DNA from: Unio delphinus
Lineage: Eukaryota > Mollusca > Bivalvia > Unionida > Unionidae
Reading direction: 5' to 3'
NCBI GenBank assembly: GCA_029339505.1
Contig: JAQISU010000057.1
Coordinates: 5,228,001-5,292,000 of the forward strand
Length of the DNA stretch: 64,000 bases
Below are positions 1 to 32,364 of this stretch, piece after piece. The notes under the pieces are model-generated. The model saw only the letters and a list, made by a program, of their open reading frames with translations, was not told where the DNA came from and searched no databases. Every line of letters starts with the position of its first letter. Position 1 is the first letter of the stretch. The position numbers and the translations under genes were made by a program.

Positions 1-560
<560 letters not shown>

Positions 561-609
561 AAACATATTATATATCAAATGATTCAAATAAGGAACCAGT
601 GTAGGTGGT

Positions 610-840
610 TGATGATAGAGTCGTTAGATTCTTGTAATAAATCTTGTGTAAGTGAATTCTGGGAACAGCATTTTCAAAGCGTGCGAAGAGGGGGACTTTG
701 TCAAAAACCGTGTTTACGACGTGTTGAAGTAAGAGCAGAAACACAATGATGTTTACAATGTGGCAGTAAAAGATATAGGAGCTCAAGTGATATTATGATA
801 GCAAAAATATAAAGACGGTGATAAAATTACAAGAACCCCT
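610..840 (+). pseudogene. Decayed Cys-rich Polinton protein
   Basis: Plus-strand translation gives CNKSC, then EFWEQHFQSVRRGGL, then CLQCGSKRYR. This matches in order the Cys-rich protein at 57949-58371 (CNKSC, EFCGYHMQSFRRGSL, CLNCGGKRYR). Internal stops show it is dead. Its presence here, between the polymerase and HNH relics, shows that this gene belongs to the ancestral gene order, although it is deleted in the element at 29975-45353. Confidence 0.75.
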
Positions 841-867
841 GAAGATTAGACACATAATCAATTAAAG

Positions 868-1265
868 AAATAATATTATCAATGGAGCAAAAAGAATTTG
901 TGAGACATACTATCATCATGAAGAAGCATCTCGTGATGGTATTATTTGAAACTGTCGACTGAAAAGAACCAGTCTGCACTGTCAATAATACTGGTTATTT
1001 CAGATTCACTGTTGGGAAGAATTATTATCTTTGTCTCCAATATATCTTCTAGTGTTTTCGAAGTATAATATAATAAGGCTTTGTGATCGATAATATCGAT
1101 TCAAATCCGATAAATAATAATTTAGAATATTTACAAGCTGTTACACAGAACGAAAATTCTGCATTTGGTAATACGGGGCAATGTAAACCAATTGTAAGGA
1201 GACCTATTAAATCTAAAAATACAAAAACTGGTGAAGAGAATATTCCCATCGATAAATGCAGCTGA
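868..1265 (+). pseudogene. Decayed HNH/NUMOD-type endonuclease of Polinton
   Basis: The 3' part stays open (1083-1265) and reads IDNIDSNPINNNLEYLQAVT then NENSAFGNTGQC. It is collinear with IDHKDSNPRNNSLSNLQAIT and the following QSENSKRG block of the HNH protein at 36386-36877. The 5' part (868-1080) retains the EASRDG segment but carries stops and frameshifts. The HNH histidine (IDH in the intact copies) is Asn here, so even the open part has lost a catalytic residue. Confidence 0.82.
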
Positions 1266-1763
1266 CAAATCTTTTTATATTGTACCTCGCTCTATACAAT
1301 TTGTATCAGTATATATACGTAAATCCGCTTTTTTCTAAAAATTATCAGCAACAGATTTGGTTTGAATACATTAACTAAAAGTAGATAGAGAACTCTATTA
1401 AGGTTAGCGCAACGCTGTTATCTCGCGTGGAAATAATTCTGTAATTCGATAGAACTTTCATGAAATATTTAAAAAAATATATATTAATAACGAATTACGA
1501 AAATATCAATGCTATTATTTACGCTACTACCAATTAGAATAATACTACATAAATGTATCTCTTGAAATAAATGCTGAAAAAGTATTTCCTATTTTGAAAC
1601 ATTACCAGAACGTAAATGTGAAGGTGGATAACGCTATCATCGGAATACAAGCTCGTAAAACGAGATCAAACGGCGATGTTCCAATCGTTAGCTACAATAA
1701 AAGAAAATGAGGTGAAGGAAGTGAACGAATTCGTCCTTATCGGGATCTCTCTCTGTTTTTGTC

Positions 1764-1824
<61 letters not shown>

Positions 1825-1974
1825 GTATAAAATATTAGATAAGAATTATCTCATGAATATTAATCAAAGCAAAAGCTAATAATAGTCGCAGAAGACAATA
1901 AAAAACAATTATGTCAGATTGTGAAACGATTTAAAGCAACTCTGTTACTGATGAAAGTGTAAAGGTAACTGGTG
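1266..1974. other. AT-rich stretch with (CT)n microsatellite
   Basis: No gene is supported. A short open stretch (about 1570-1710, plus strand) could be a further Polinton remnant, but I could not match it to any gene in the other copies. A (CT)n run occupies about 1777-1822. Confidence 0.5.
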
Positions 1975-2400
1975 TCTACTGTTATGGCATTGCCGTAACG
2001 ACTATTTCTATACTTTTGTTATGACATTGCCGTAACGACTATTTCTATACTACTGTTATGCTATTGCCGTAACGACCATTTCTATACTACTGTTATGGCA
2101 TTGCCGTAACAACGATTTCTATACTACTGTTTTGGCATTGCCGTAACGACGATTTCTATACTACTGTTTTGGCATTGCTATAACGACGATTTCTATACTA
2201 CTTTTTGGCATTGCTGTAACGACCATTTCTATACTGCTGTTATAGTATTGCCGTAACGACCATTGCTATACTATTGTTATGACATTGCCGTAACGACGAT
2301 TTCTATACTACTGTTATGACATTACCATAAGGATCATTTCTAAACTATTGTTATGACATTGCCGTAACGACCATTTCTATACTATTGTTATGACACTTCA
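1975..2400. repeat. 37-bp minisatellite
   Basis: About eleven imperfect tandem units of 37-38 bp with core TTGCCGTAACGAC and TTTCTATACTA. Units differ by scattered substitutions, so the array is moderately old. Confidence 0.95.
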
Positions 2401-3038
2401 TAATACCCAATGCGCGAATCTTAGTCGACAATCTCCATATATATCGTCTGTCCCTAATACAGGCACATCGTAGGTCAAAAAGATATACGGCTCGCTTCAG
2501 GAATGAATACATTTCATAATGTAACTATAAACAAAATCTGGTCTCACTTGTCATTCCTTTAATTTCATTTTTTTCATCTAATTTTTAACAGTTTTCAATA
2601 TTGTTTGTGCTTCTCCATAGTACGAGAAAAATGAATGACAGTAAATAGTACACGTGTTCTTTCATGAGGATTTTAAAATAAATTGCACAACAGAAACATG
2701 ATTGAGGTTAGATATTTAATTAAGGATGGACAAAATATTTCACACGCAACACCATTTTCAGATTCAGTTACTGGATTTACTTACATAATATTTTAGTTTC
2801 CGTAATTTACGGGTAGAATGCAATTAAATGTTAATATTTTCTTGAATGAACTAGAAAGAAGTAACGTCGTAAAGTAAAAGTTAGATCTGAACAAGGCTGT
2901 GATTTCCATTTTCTAAGGAATGTGATAATCTTTAGAAATCAACGAAGTTCTGATCGTACATGAACATGCAACAAATTCTGCATCATACATAGTTATTTGA
3001 AATGATAATTAGAATTTAAACTTTAATTTTGCTAAGTT

Positions 3039-26601
<23,563 letters not shown>

Positions 26602-26649
26602 GTTCGACACAAATATAGAATCTAGACTTCGATATCAGAGTATGGCTTG

Positions 26650-26656
26650 TTATATA
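26650..26656 (-). promoter_or_regulatory. Candidate TATA box of carboxypeptidase gene
   Basis: TATATAA on the minus strand, about 50 bp upstream of the ATG. A start site 25-30 bp downstream would leave a 5' UTR of roughly 20 nt. The surroundings are AT-rich, so this is only suggestive. Confidence 0.35.
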
Positions 26657-26775
26657 CAAGCTGTTCTGAATTCACACATGACAGTCACACGACTCGAATG
26701 ATATCTGCAATGAACGAAACGCATGTGACCAGATCGAATTTAAGTACTTGCATATAGTATCTGGGCTTTCGTCAG

Positions 26776-26914
26776 TGCTCCCAAGGCCAGATTAAAAGCG
26801 TTGTTAAGCCAGTATTATTACAACTTGATGAAGGGATCTACAATTCTATGACATGGTAACTTTTTGGTCATATTTTGAACTGACCTAATAACATTAATCT
26901 GACCTTGGGTACTC
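26776..26914. mobile_element. MITE-like inverted-repeat element near gene start
   Basis: The ends CCCAAGGCCAGATTAA and TTAATCTGACCTTGGG are inverted with one mismatch and lie about 140 bp apart. The element starts about 170 bp upstream of the carboxypeptidase ATG, so it could contribute promoter sequence. No coding capacity and no clear target duplication. Confidence 0.55.
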
Positions 26915-27057
26915 CACTTACAATGTTGGTCTTCCATGGGAACGAAATGCTGTCAGAAAAGATTCCTGTTGCACTCCAAAACCCAACAAATGAATGTAAT
27001 AACTTTTAACATAATCCCAATTATAGCTCTTCATACACAAACAAATGTATGCACAAG

Positions 27058-27059
<2 letters not shown>

Positions 27060-27104
<45 letters not shown>
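27060..27104. repeat. (CT)n microsatellite
   Basis: About 22 CT units. Confidence 0.97.
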
Positions 27105-27107
<3 letters not shown>

Positions 27108-27702
27108 ATGCTTATGTTTCGTCCAAAACTTCAGATTGTGACAGATTCCTAAAGTTCTTAATAATGCCAAATCAATATTAAACATGGTTTTAATTTTTGA
27201 GAAAGACACTTTCTATAACCATCTAAAACGCATGCAAATTTCATACATATGTTCTCATTCATGCTCATCCTATCGAACATAACATTTGAAACAAACTGTG
27301 TTCTTAGCTCTCCTTTATAATGTTCGTAGGCATATTAAAGTAAAGATATAATTTCGTTTTTCTTATATTTAACTGATATTGTCATTGCCATTTGTATGGA
27401 ACTTTATTCTCTTGCTTTGTATATGTTTATTTCTGATCGCGTTTTCGGGCAATTTAAAGCACCAGTCACAAACAATGTTTACATTGAGATAAGTGTTGCT
27501 AAACAGAAGAGGCGCACGAAGGAGACAACTCTCAATAACAATAAAGAGCATGCAAGTAAAATATATTTAATTAAGCTTATTTGGGAAAAGAAGTGATGAA
27601 TAGAAAACTATACTTTTTACCTAGATCATTTTTAGTAGCAAATATTATTTTCATCGGTTTGGTAGACTGGAATATACCCTTCTACAACTTCATAATCGCC
27701 AG
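27105..27702. other. Intergenic, nothing recognised
   Basis: AT-rich; short chance open frames only. Confidence 0.6.
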
Positions 27703-27900
27703 CTCTTACATACGTGACTAAATATGGGATATTAAAGTGAATTCGAACTCCTGAGATCTGACAAACGTGATTAGAATATGATATATTAATGTGAATTTTC
27801 ACTCTTGAGATCTGACAAATGTGACTAGAATATGATATAATAATGTGTATTTGCACTTTCAGATTTGACAAACGTGATTAGAATATGGTATATTAATGTG
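27703..27900. repeat. 55-bp tandem repeat
   Basis: Three to four units with core GACAAACGTGATTAGAATAT and ATTAATGTGAATTTGCACTC. Confidence 0.88.
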
Positions 27901-27903
27901 TAT

Positions 27904-28209
27904 GAACCAATCCGGTGGGCTAGTAGTTAGAGCGTCCGTCTCTGTCTCGGAAGCGGGGGGTCATGGGTTCGAGTCCCCGTCGAGTCATACCAAAGACTTA
28001 CAAAATGATAGTAACAGCTACCTCGCTTGGCGTTTAACATTAAGAGGTTAGTGATATGAGTAGTCAGCCTGGTGTCAGGATAATGTGACTGTGACATCAT
28101 GCTACATGTCTGCGGCATGATGCCCCAGTGCTAGACATCACTATAAACTGCCACACTACAGTTATCGAAGCGATATGACTGAAACATTGTTAAAGCTATG
28201 TTTAAAATC

Positions 28210-28210
<1 letters not shown>
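27904..28210 (+). mobile_element. tRNA-derived SINE, type 1 (copy D, best head)
   Basis: The head shows a clear A box (GGGCTAGTAGTTAGAGCG) and B box (GGGTTCGAGTCCCC). The body is CGCTTGGCGTTTAACATTAA through CATGATGCCCCAGTGCTAG. The 3' end AAAATCCCAA runs straight into (TA)n(TG)n. It is the plus-strand counterpart of copies A-C. Confidence 0.9.

Positions 28211-28298
<88 letters not shown>
28211..28298. repeat. (TA)n(TG)n microsatellite at SINE tail
   Basis: About 18 TA units then about 24 TG units, starting at the SINE 3' end. Confidence 0.96.
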
Positions 28299-28301
<3 letters not shown>

Positions 28302-28860
28302 AGCGAACCCGTCATTAGAGTGACAGTTCATTGTCACTGGGTAGTCATTATGGCGACAGTAGCATTAGGGTGACAAAATTTGTGTCACCTTAATGTTTGC
28401 TCTCGTGCTGTACATTACTTTTCTGATTTATTCACATACTGAAGTTCATGTAAGTATTATAATATCGCCTTTAACTAGTATTTGATATTATTTACTCAAG
28501 ATATACATCTAGTTATTAAATACTGTTATGCAAAAATTTATAGGTGTGTTAAGGTTGTGTTTAGCCCCACCGTCACTACATAACCATTATGGCGACATTT
28601 TAAAAAATGCTTCCACTTTTATCAAAGTCAAGTAATATTTTTCAGATATTTAATGAAATGATTTAAAATAGTAATTAACACTTTATAATGTGTTTTCTTT
28701 AAGATCAAATTCAATGACAACTCATAACACACTCGACTTTTTGAAATGCAGTCGAAGAAACTGCAATAGTTTGTGTTCTATATACCATTCTTATAATATA
28801 TTCATGTTTTCATGTGACCCTGGGTCAACGCATCCAAAACGAGGCTAAGATAGGCACCAA
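28299..28860. other. Intergenic with a 37-bp palindrome
   Basis: At about 28359-28397, CATTAGGGTGACA and TGTCACCTTAATG form a short hairpin. GTCATTATGGCGACA-type text recurs near 28340 and 28585, suggesting a degraded inverted-repeat element. Confidence 0.45.
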
Positions 28861-28874
28861 TTTCATTTTATCTC

Positions 28875-29588
28875 GCAACCATGGCTGCCAGTGCTACAGT
28901 TGAAAAAATCGTGGCATTTATTGTTGTGTACCGTTGTGCAGTGGGAATGTTTGAATTCACATAGATTTAAGCTTCCACCTTATTCCATCAGTGAAAAAGA
29001 TGGAGCTTCGTAGAAAATGCGTTGTTGCAATACGTCGTGATGCGGGGCCGAATTTTAAGGTAAGTAACTGGATCGGTGTTGGTTTGTTTGTATTTACTTG
29101 CAACTAAATGATGTAAGAAAGAAAAATCCAAACGCAAAATAGATTCTGTCGATGAAGCAAATGATTGTATGTACGTGTGTTTTATAATGATAGGTTTCTA
29201 AAAATGTTACCCCTAGTCCCATTCCACATAATGGGGTCATCGAAAACTGGGCATACTTCACGCAGCACATTTATATAAGAAATTATGAATTTACGTATAT
29301 AGTAGTAAGTGCAGAACAAGTGAACTTTATTACATCGTTATAAAATATAAAGTATTAGATGGCACGGATATGTAATCAAACCATAGCTTCGTAACTTTTG
29401 TTTTATACATTTATTTCATCCTCATAGTGTCTATGAGCACAGGAGTCTGACGTTTTATCAATAAAGTACGGCGAAATATCTGACAAAATGAAATACCCTT
29501 AACAATTATATAAATATTATTGTTAAGGGTATTTAATTTTGTCAGACATTTCGCCGTACTTTATTGATAAAATGTCAGACTCCTGTGG

Positions 29589-29629
<41 letters not shown>

Positions 29630-29974
29630 ACAGTCGGTGGAAAGCAGCCTCTGTTAAAACTCTTGTATAATTTTAAAATTTTAAATTATAATGAAGCTGG
29701 TAACTTTGCTAGTTATATTTTTTTGTCTCTATTATAGTTACAAATGTTGATGAAAAGTTACACTATTATGTTATCTTTTTCAGATCCTGTGAGTTGCAAA
29801 AGTAAAATTACATATATCGAGGAGATACTGAGGAAAGCAGAAACAGAACTGGAAGAAAAGGAAAGGAAACTGCAAGATTTGAATAAAAAAACAAGCATGG
29901 AGAAATTTGGATTGAACAGATTTACAGGTGACGATGAAATGATAGAATTTTACACTTGTTTTCCCGTATGAGGT
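28875..29974 (+). pseudogene. THAP-domain/DDE transposase pseudogene, 5' part
   Basis: Exon 1 (to 29059) encodes a THAP-type zinc finger start (CCVPLCSGN, then SFHLIPSVKKMELRRKCVVA, then IRRDAGPNFK) but carries a stop after the first cysteines and a frame change. The donor is GTAAGT at 29060. The acceptor TTTTTCAG ends at 29783, and exon 2 begins DPVSCKSKITYIEEILRKA and runs to EKFGLNRFTGDDEMIEFYT, the block that precedes a DDE_Tnp_4-type catalytic domain. The Polinton at 29975 splits exon 2; it resumes at 45354. Already decayed before or after insertion. Confidence 0.75.
29438..29588. mobile_element. Fold-back MITE in the pseudogene intron
   Basis: Two arms of about 67 bp (CACAGGAGTCTGACGTTTTA... 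and its inverse ending ATGTCAGACTCCTGTG) surround a 12-bp spacer. The 6-bp word TATGAG lies on both sides, consistent with a target duplication. A GA microsatellite follows at 29592-29625. Confidence 0.82.
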
Positions 29975-30204
29975 AGCAGCAGAGAGGGTGAACAGACCAC
30001 GATTTCAAGCAAAAATAATGCTTCCTACGAAACCTTATTTTAACCAAAAAAAATAAGTCTCCATTTAGCAAACGGAGACTTTACGATTTTTTAATCAATT
30101 TTGGTCGCAACGATGTGGTCATCCACCCTCTCTGCTGCTTAGTGATTTCATCACTGGGTTAACAAAAATAATAAATGATTTCAACCAAATATTTGATCGA
30201 GTCC
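29975..30204 (+). repeat. Left terminal inverted repeat of element 1
   Basis: 230 bp, almost identical in inverse to 45124-45353. It starts with AG like other Polintons. It contains an internal inverted copy of its own first 16 bases (30124-30139) and a central stem AAGTCTCC/GGAGACTT (30055-30062, 30074-30081). Its inner end covers the last codons of the ATPase gene. Confidence 0.95.
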
Positions 30205-30852
30205 GGTACGATATCGTGTCCGAGGATCATGTAAATTTATTGTTACAAATCCATGCGGGGTTGACTGAGCATGACTAAAGAAATTTTTAAATTGATTGAA
30301 GTCCATATCGGAACACCATGTCTGCCAAATATTTCGTAGCGTATGTGTATCAACGCCGTTAAACACAGCAAGAATATTACAGTTATCTCTGATCACTTTT
30401 GGAATCTGAGTGTAGCGTTGAGTGACATATATCACATCAGTGTTTTTGTGACGCCCCCGGGAAAATATTCTAGCTGGGTTTTTTTGATTGTCTAACATCA
30501 CATCGTCGTATACGACTAAATTGTTAATACTCCCATCAAGGTCATCCACGGATGGCGCCTCGTCAATATCAGTTATAAAATCAATGGTATTCTCACCTTT
30601 AATTTCTGATGCATTCTCGTTAAAATCCTTTAACACTTCATAGCATCGTTGATCATCTACGCTAGGAGCAATTAAATACAACTTATCCCACTTCATCCAT
30701 CTCATTATTAAATTGAGCAACAATTGAGTCTTGCCGGATCCAGATGGCCCGATTATAATTGCACGGATAGAGTTTGGTAGCGCTGCATGATGCTTAACTG
30801 GTTCTCTTATTTTAGTCGCTGAAAAATCAATTATATTCATATCTCTATACAT
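30181..30852 (-). CDS. A32-like genome-packaging ATPase
   Basis: A 223-residue P-loop ATPase of the FtsK/HerA type that pumps the element's DNA into capsids in Polintons and nucleocytoplasmic large DNA viruses. Walker A is IIIGPSGSGKTQLLLNLI near residue 33, Walker B is NNLVVYDDVM near residue 112, and the FSRGRHKNTDVIYVTQR block near residue 130 carries the conserved Gln and Arg. Length is typical. Its stop lies inside the left TIR. Its ATG is only 5 bp from the ATG of the divergent zinc-ribbon gene. The reading frame is intact; the partner in element 2 (51989-52660) is about 93% identical. Confidence 0.93.
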   Translation of the reverse strand: MYRDMNIIDFSATKIREPVKHHAALPNSIRAIIIGPSGSGKTQLLLNLIMRWMKWDKLYLIAPSVDDQRCYEVLKDFNENASEIKGENTIDFITDIDEAPSVDDLDGSINNLVVYDDVMLDNQKNPARIFSRGRHKNTDVIYVTQRYTQIPKVIRDNCNILAVFNGVDTHTLRNIWQTWCSDMDFNQFKNFFSHAQSTPHGFVTINLHDPRTRYRTGLDQIFG

Positions 30853-30857
30853 AAATT

Positions 30858-31064
30858 ATGGATCTATATTGTGTGAAGTGTAAAACGCGTACTAGCACAA
30901 ATGATGTGACGACGGTTACAACTAAAAATAACAGATCAGCACTAACTGGTAGATGTGCAACATGTGGTATAAAAAAGTTTAGATTTATTTCTACAAAATC
31001 AAAGATTTTACAATCCGGAGATGTTTTAAAAAAAAACGAGGAGGTGATATCGCAGCCAAATTGA
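30858..31064 (+). CDS. Zinc-ribbon protein (DUF5679-like), N-terminal part
   Basis: Sixty-eight residues beginning MDLYCVKCKTRTSTND, with a second knuckle CATCG near residue 35: a two-CxxC zinc ribbon. In other Polinton families, as I recall, this ribbon is the N-terminal domain of the phospholipase protein. Here the frame closes at TGA (31062-31064). A slippery heptamer A_AAA_AAC at 31031-31037 is in exact phase, and a -1 slip there enters the phospholipase frame. The ribbon could thus be made both alone and as a fusion. Confidence 0.85.
   Translation: MDLYCVKCKTRTSTNDVTTVTTKNNRSALTGRCATCGIKKFRFISTKSKILQSGDVLKKNEEVISQPN
31031..31037 (+). promoter_or_regulatory. Candidate -1 frameshift slippery site
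   Basis: A_AAA_AAC at the end of a nine-A run, with AAA and AAC as zero-frame codons of the zinc-ribbon gene. A -1 slip makes CGA the next codon, which is the phospholipase frame. Element 2 has the same site in the same phase (52821-52827), although its run is twelve A, a difference of exactly three. Confidence 0.6.
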
Positions 31065-31396
31065 CAAAGCTCCCTGGAACCCCATGGGCAAAGTACCCCG
31101 GAGAAAAGCACCTTCCAGGATATAGCTACTGTGGTCCCGGAACACGATTAGATATCAGACTTGATGATCAAAATCAACCCCGATCCGGCGAGTATCCGAT
31201 AAACGCTATTGATAAGGCGTGTCATGCTCATGATGTTGCATATAAAAGCAGCAATCTGCAAAACAGGCATCTCGCGGATGTGAAATTAATTCATGCGTTA
31301 AATGCTATTCCTGATAAATCTTTTAAAGAAAAGTTGGCTTCGTGGTTGGTAAAATCAGCTATGAAAGGCAAATTGATGATGGGTGCTGGTAATTAA
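31037..31396 (+). CDS. Phospholipase A2 domain (parvovirus VP1u type), -1 frame
   Basis: Encodes LPGYSYCGPGTRLDIRL (the calcium-binding YxGPG loop) and NAIDKACHAHDVAYKSSN (the catalytic HDxxY with the following Tyr). This is the compact lipase that parvoviruses and adintoviruses use to cross endosomal membranes. The frame has no ATG before the catalytic site. It is open upstream across the slippery heptamer into the zinc-ribbon gene, so it is probably expressed by -1 frameshifting as the C-terminal part of one protein. It ends 4 bp before the integrase ATG. Confidence 0.88.
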   Translation, partial: RGGDIAAKLTKLPGTPWAKYPGEKHLPGYSYCGPGTRLDIRLDDQNQPRSGEYPINAIDKACHAHDVAYKSSNLQNRHLADVKLIHALNAIPDKSFKEKLASWLVKSAMKGKLMMGAGN

Positions 31397-31400
31397 TAAT

Positions 31401-32364
31401 ATGGAATCAATTTATTATTCCCCAAGAGGATACTTGAGGGGTAAATCAGCAGTCCATAAACTCGCTAGCGCTGCAAAAGTGAAAAAAAACTACAGCGGCG
31501 GATTGGTTATCCAAACAGGCACTATGGCAAATTTATCTACCACCACCTAAACAAATTCAATTCTCGCATTTTGATGTGACTGCTCCTAATGAAGTTCATC
31601 AGGCTGATATATTATTTTTGCCACATGATCGTGGTTACAAATATGCGATAACCGTAGTTGATATTGCAAGTCGATACAAAGAAGCAGAACCGTTAAAAAC
31701 AAAATCAGCCACTGAAGTTGCTTCTGCATTTGAAAGGATTTATCGACGAGGTCCTCTGCACTGGCCGAATCTATTGCAGGTTGATCCTGGCAAGGAATTT
31801 CAGGGTGCGGTTCTATCTACAATGAAAAATCATAATGTCACCATACGACGAGGGCATACTGCGCTACATCGCGATCAGGCCATTGTGGAACGATTTAATC
31901 GGACGATTGCTGAGCGGTTATTTGGATATCAATACGCAAAAGAATTCATTCAAGAAAAGCGATCCAGCGAATGGGTTAAAAGATTACCATCTGTGATTAC
32001 TGCACTGAATAACGAGATTACTAGAACAATCAACATGAAACCTATCAACGCGATTAAAAAGAAGTCAATACCCGTACAACCACAAAAAGATTTCCCTAGA
32101 AACGCTAGCGTTTCCCAACCAATTCTTGGTAGTAGTGTCATTGTGAGGTACTTATACGAACCAGGAGAGCTTGAAGGGGGTAGAAAAAGGGCTACTGATC
32201 CTATTTGGAGTGTTACTGCACACAAGATATCTAGTATAACACGATCAACTGGTAGACCAGCAATCTATAAACTGGATTCAACTGCCCCTCAGCGGGGTTT
32301 TACTCGACAACAACTACAAGTGATTCCCGAGGATACTCAATTACCACCGCGGGGTCTTAATTAG
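31401..32364 (+). pseudogene. Polinton DDE integrase (rve), frameshifted
   Basis: Retroviral-type integrase that would insert the element and make the target duplication. The core shows the first Asp in HQADILFLPHD, the second in LLQVDPGKEFQ and the Glu in QAIVERFNRT. A C-terminal basic/SH3-like tail ends QQLQVIPEDTQ. The ATG at 31401 begins MESIYYSPRGY as in element 2 (53191). An eight-A run at 31482-31489, versus seven A in element 2, shifts the frame between start and catalytic core. The core itself is open from 31576. An extra 18 bp carrying the palindrome GAAACGCTAGCGTTTC (32099-32114) lies in frame near the C-terminus. The 3' end overlaps that of the convergent polymerase gene by 8 bp. 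Confidence 0.9.

Noticed and set aside
27904..27990. A functional tRNA gene
   Set aside because: Promoter boxes are clear, but the fold is imperfect and the same head occurs in other copies attached to one body, so it is a SINE.
31576..31578. Integrase start at GTG 31576
   Set aside because: The intact copy starts with ATG about 175 bp upstream; the short form in element 1 is due to the A-run shift.
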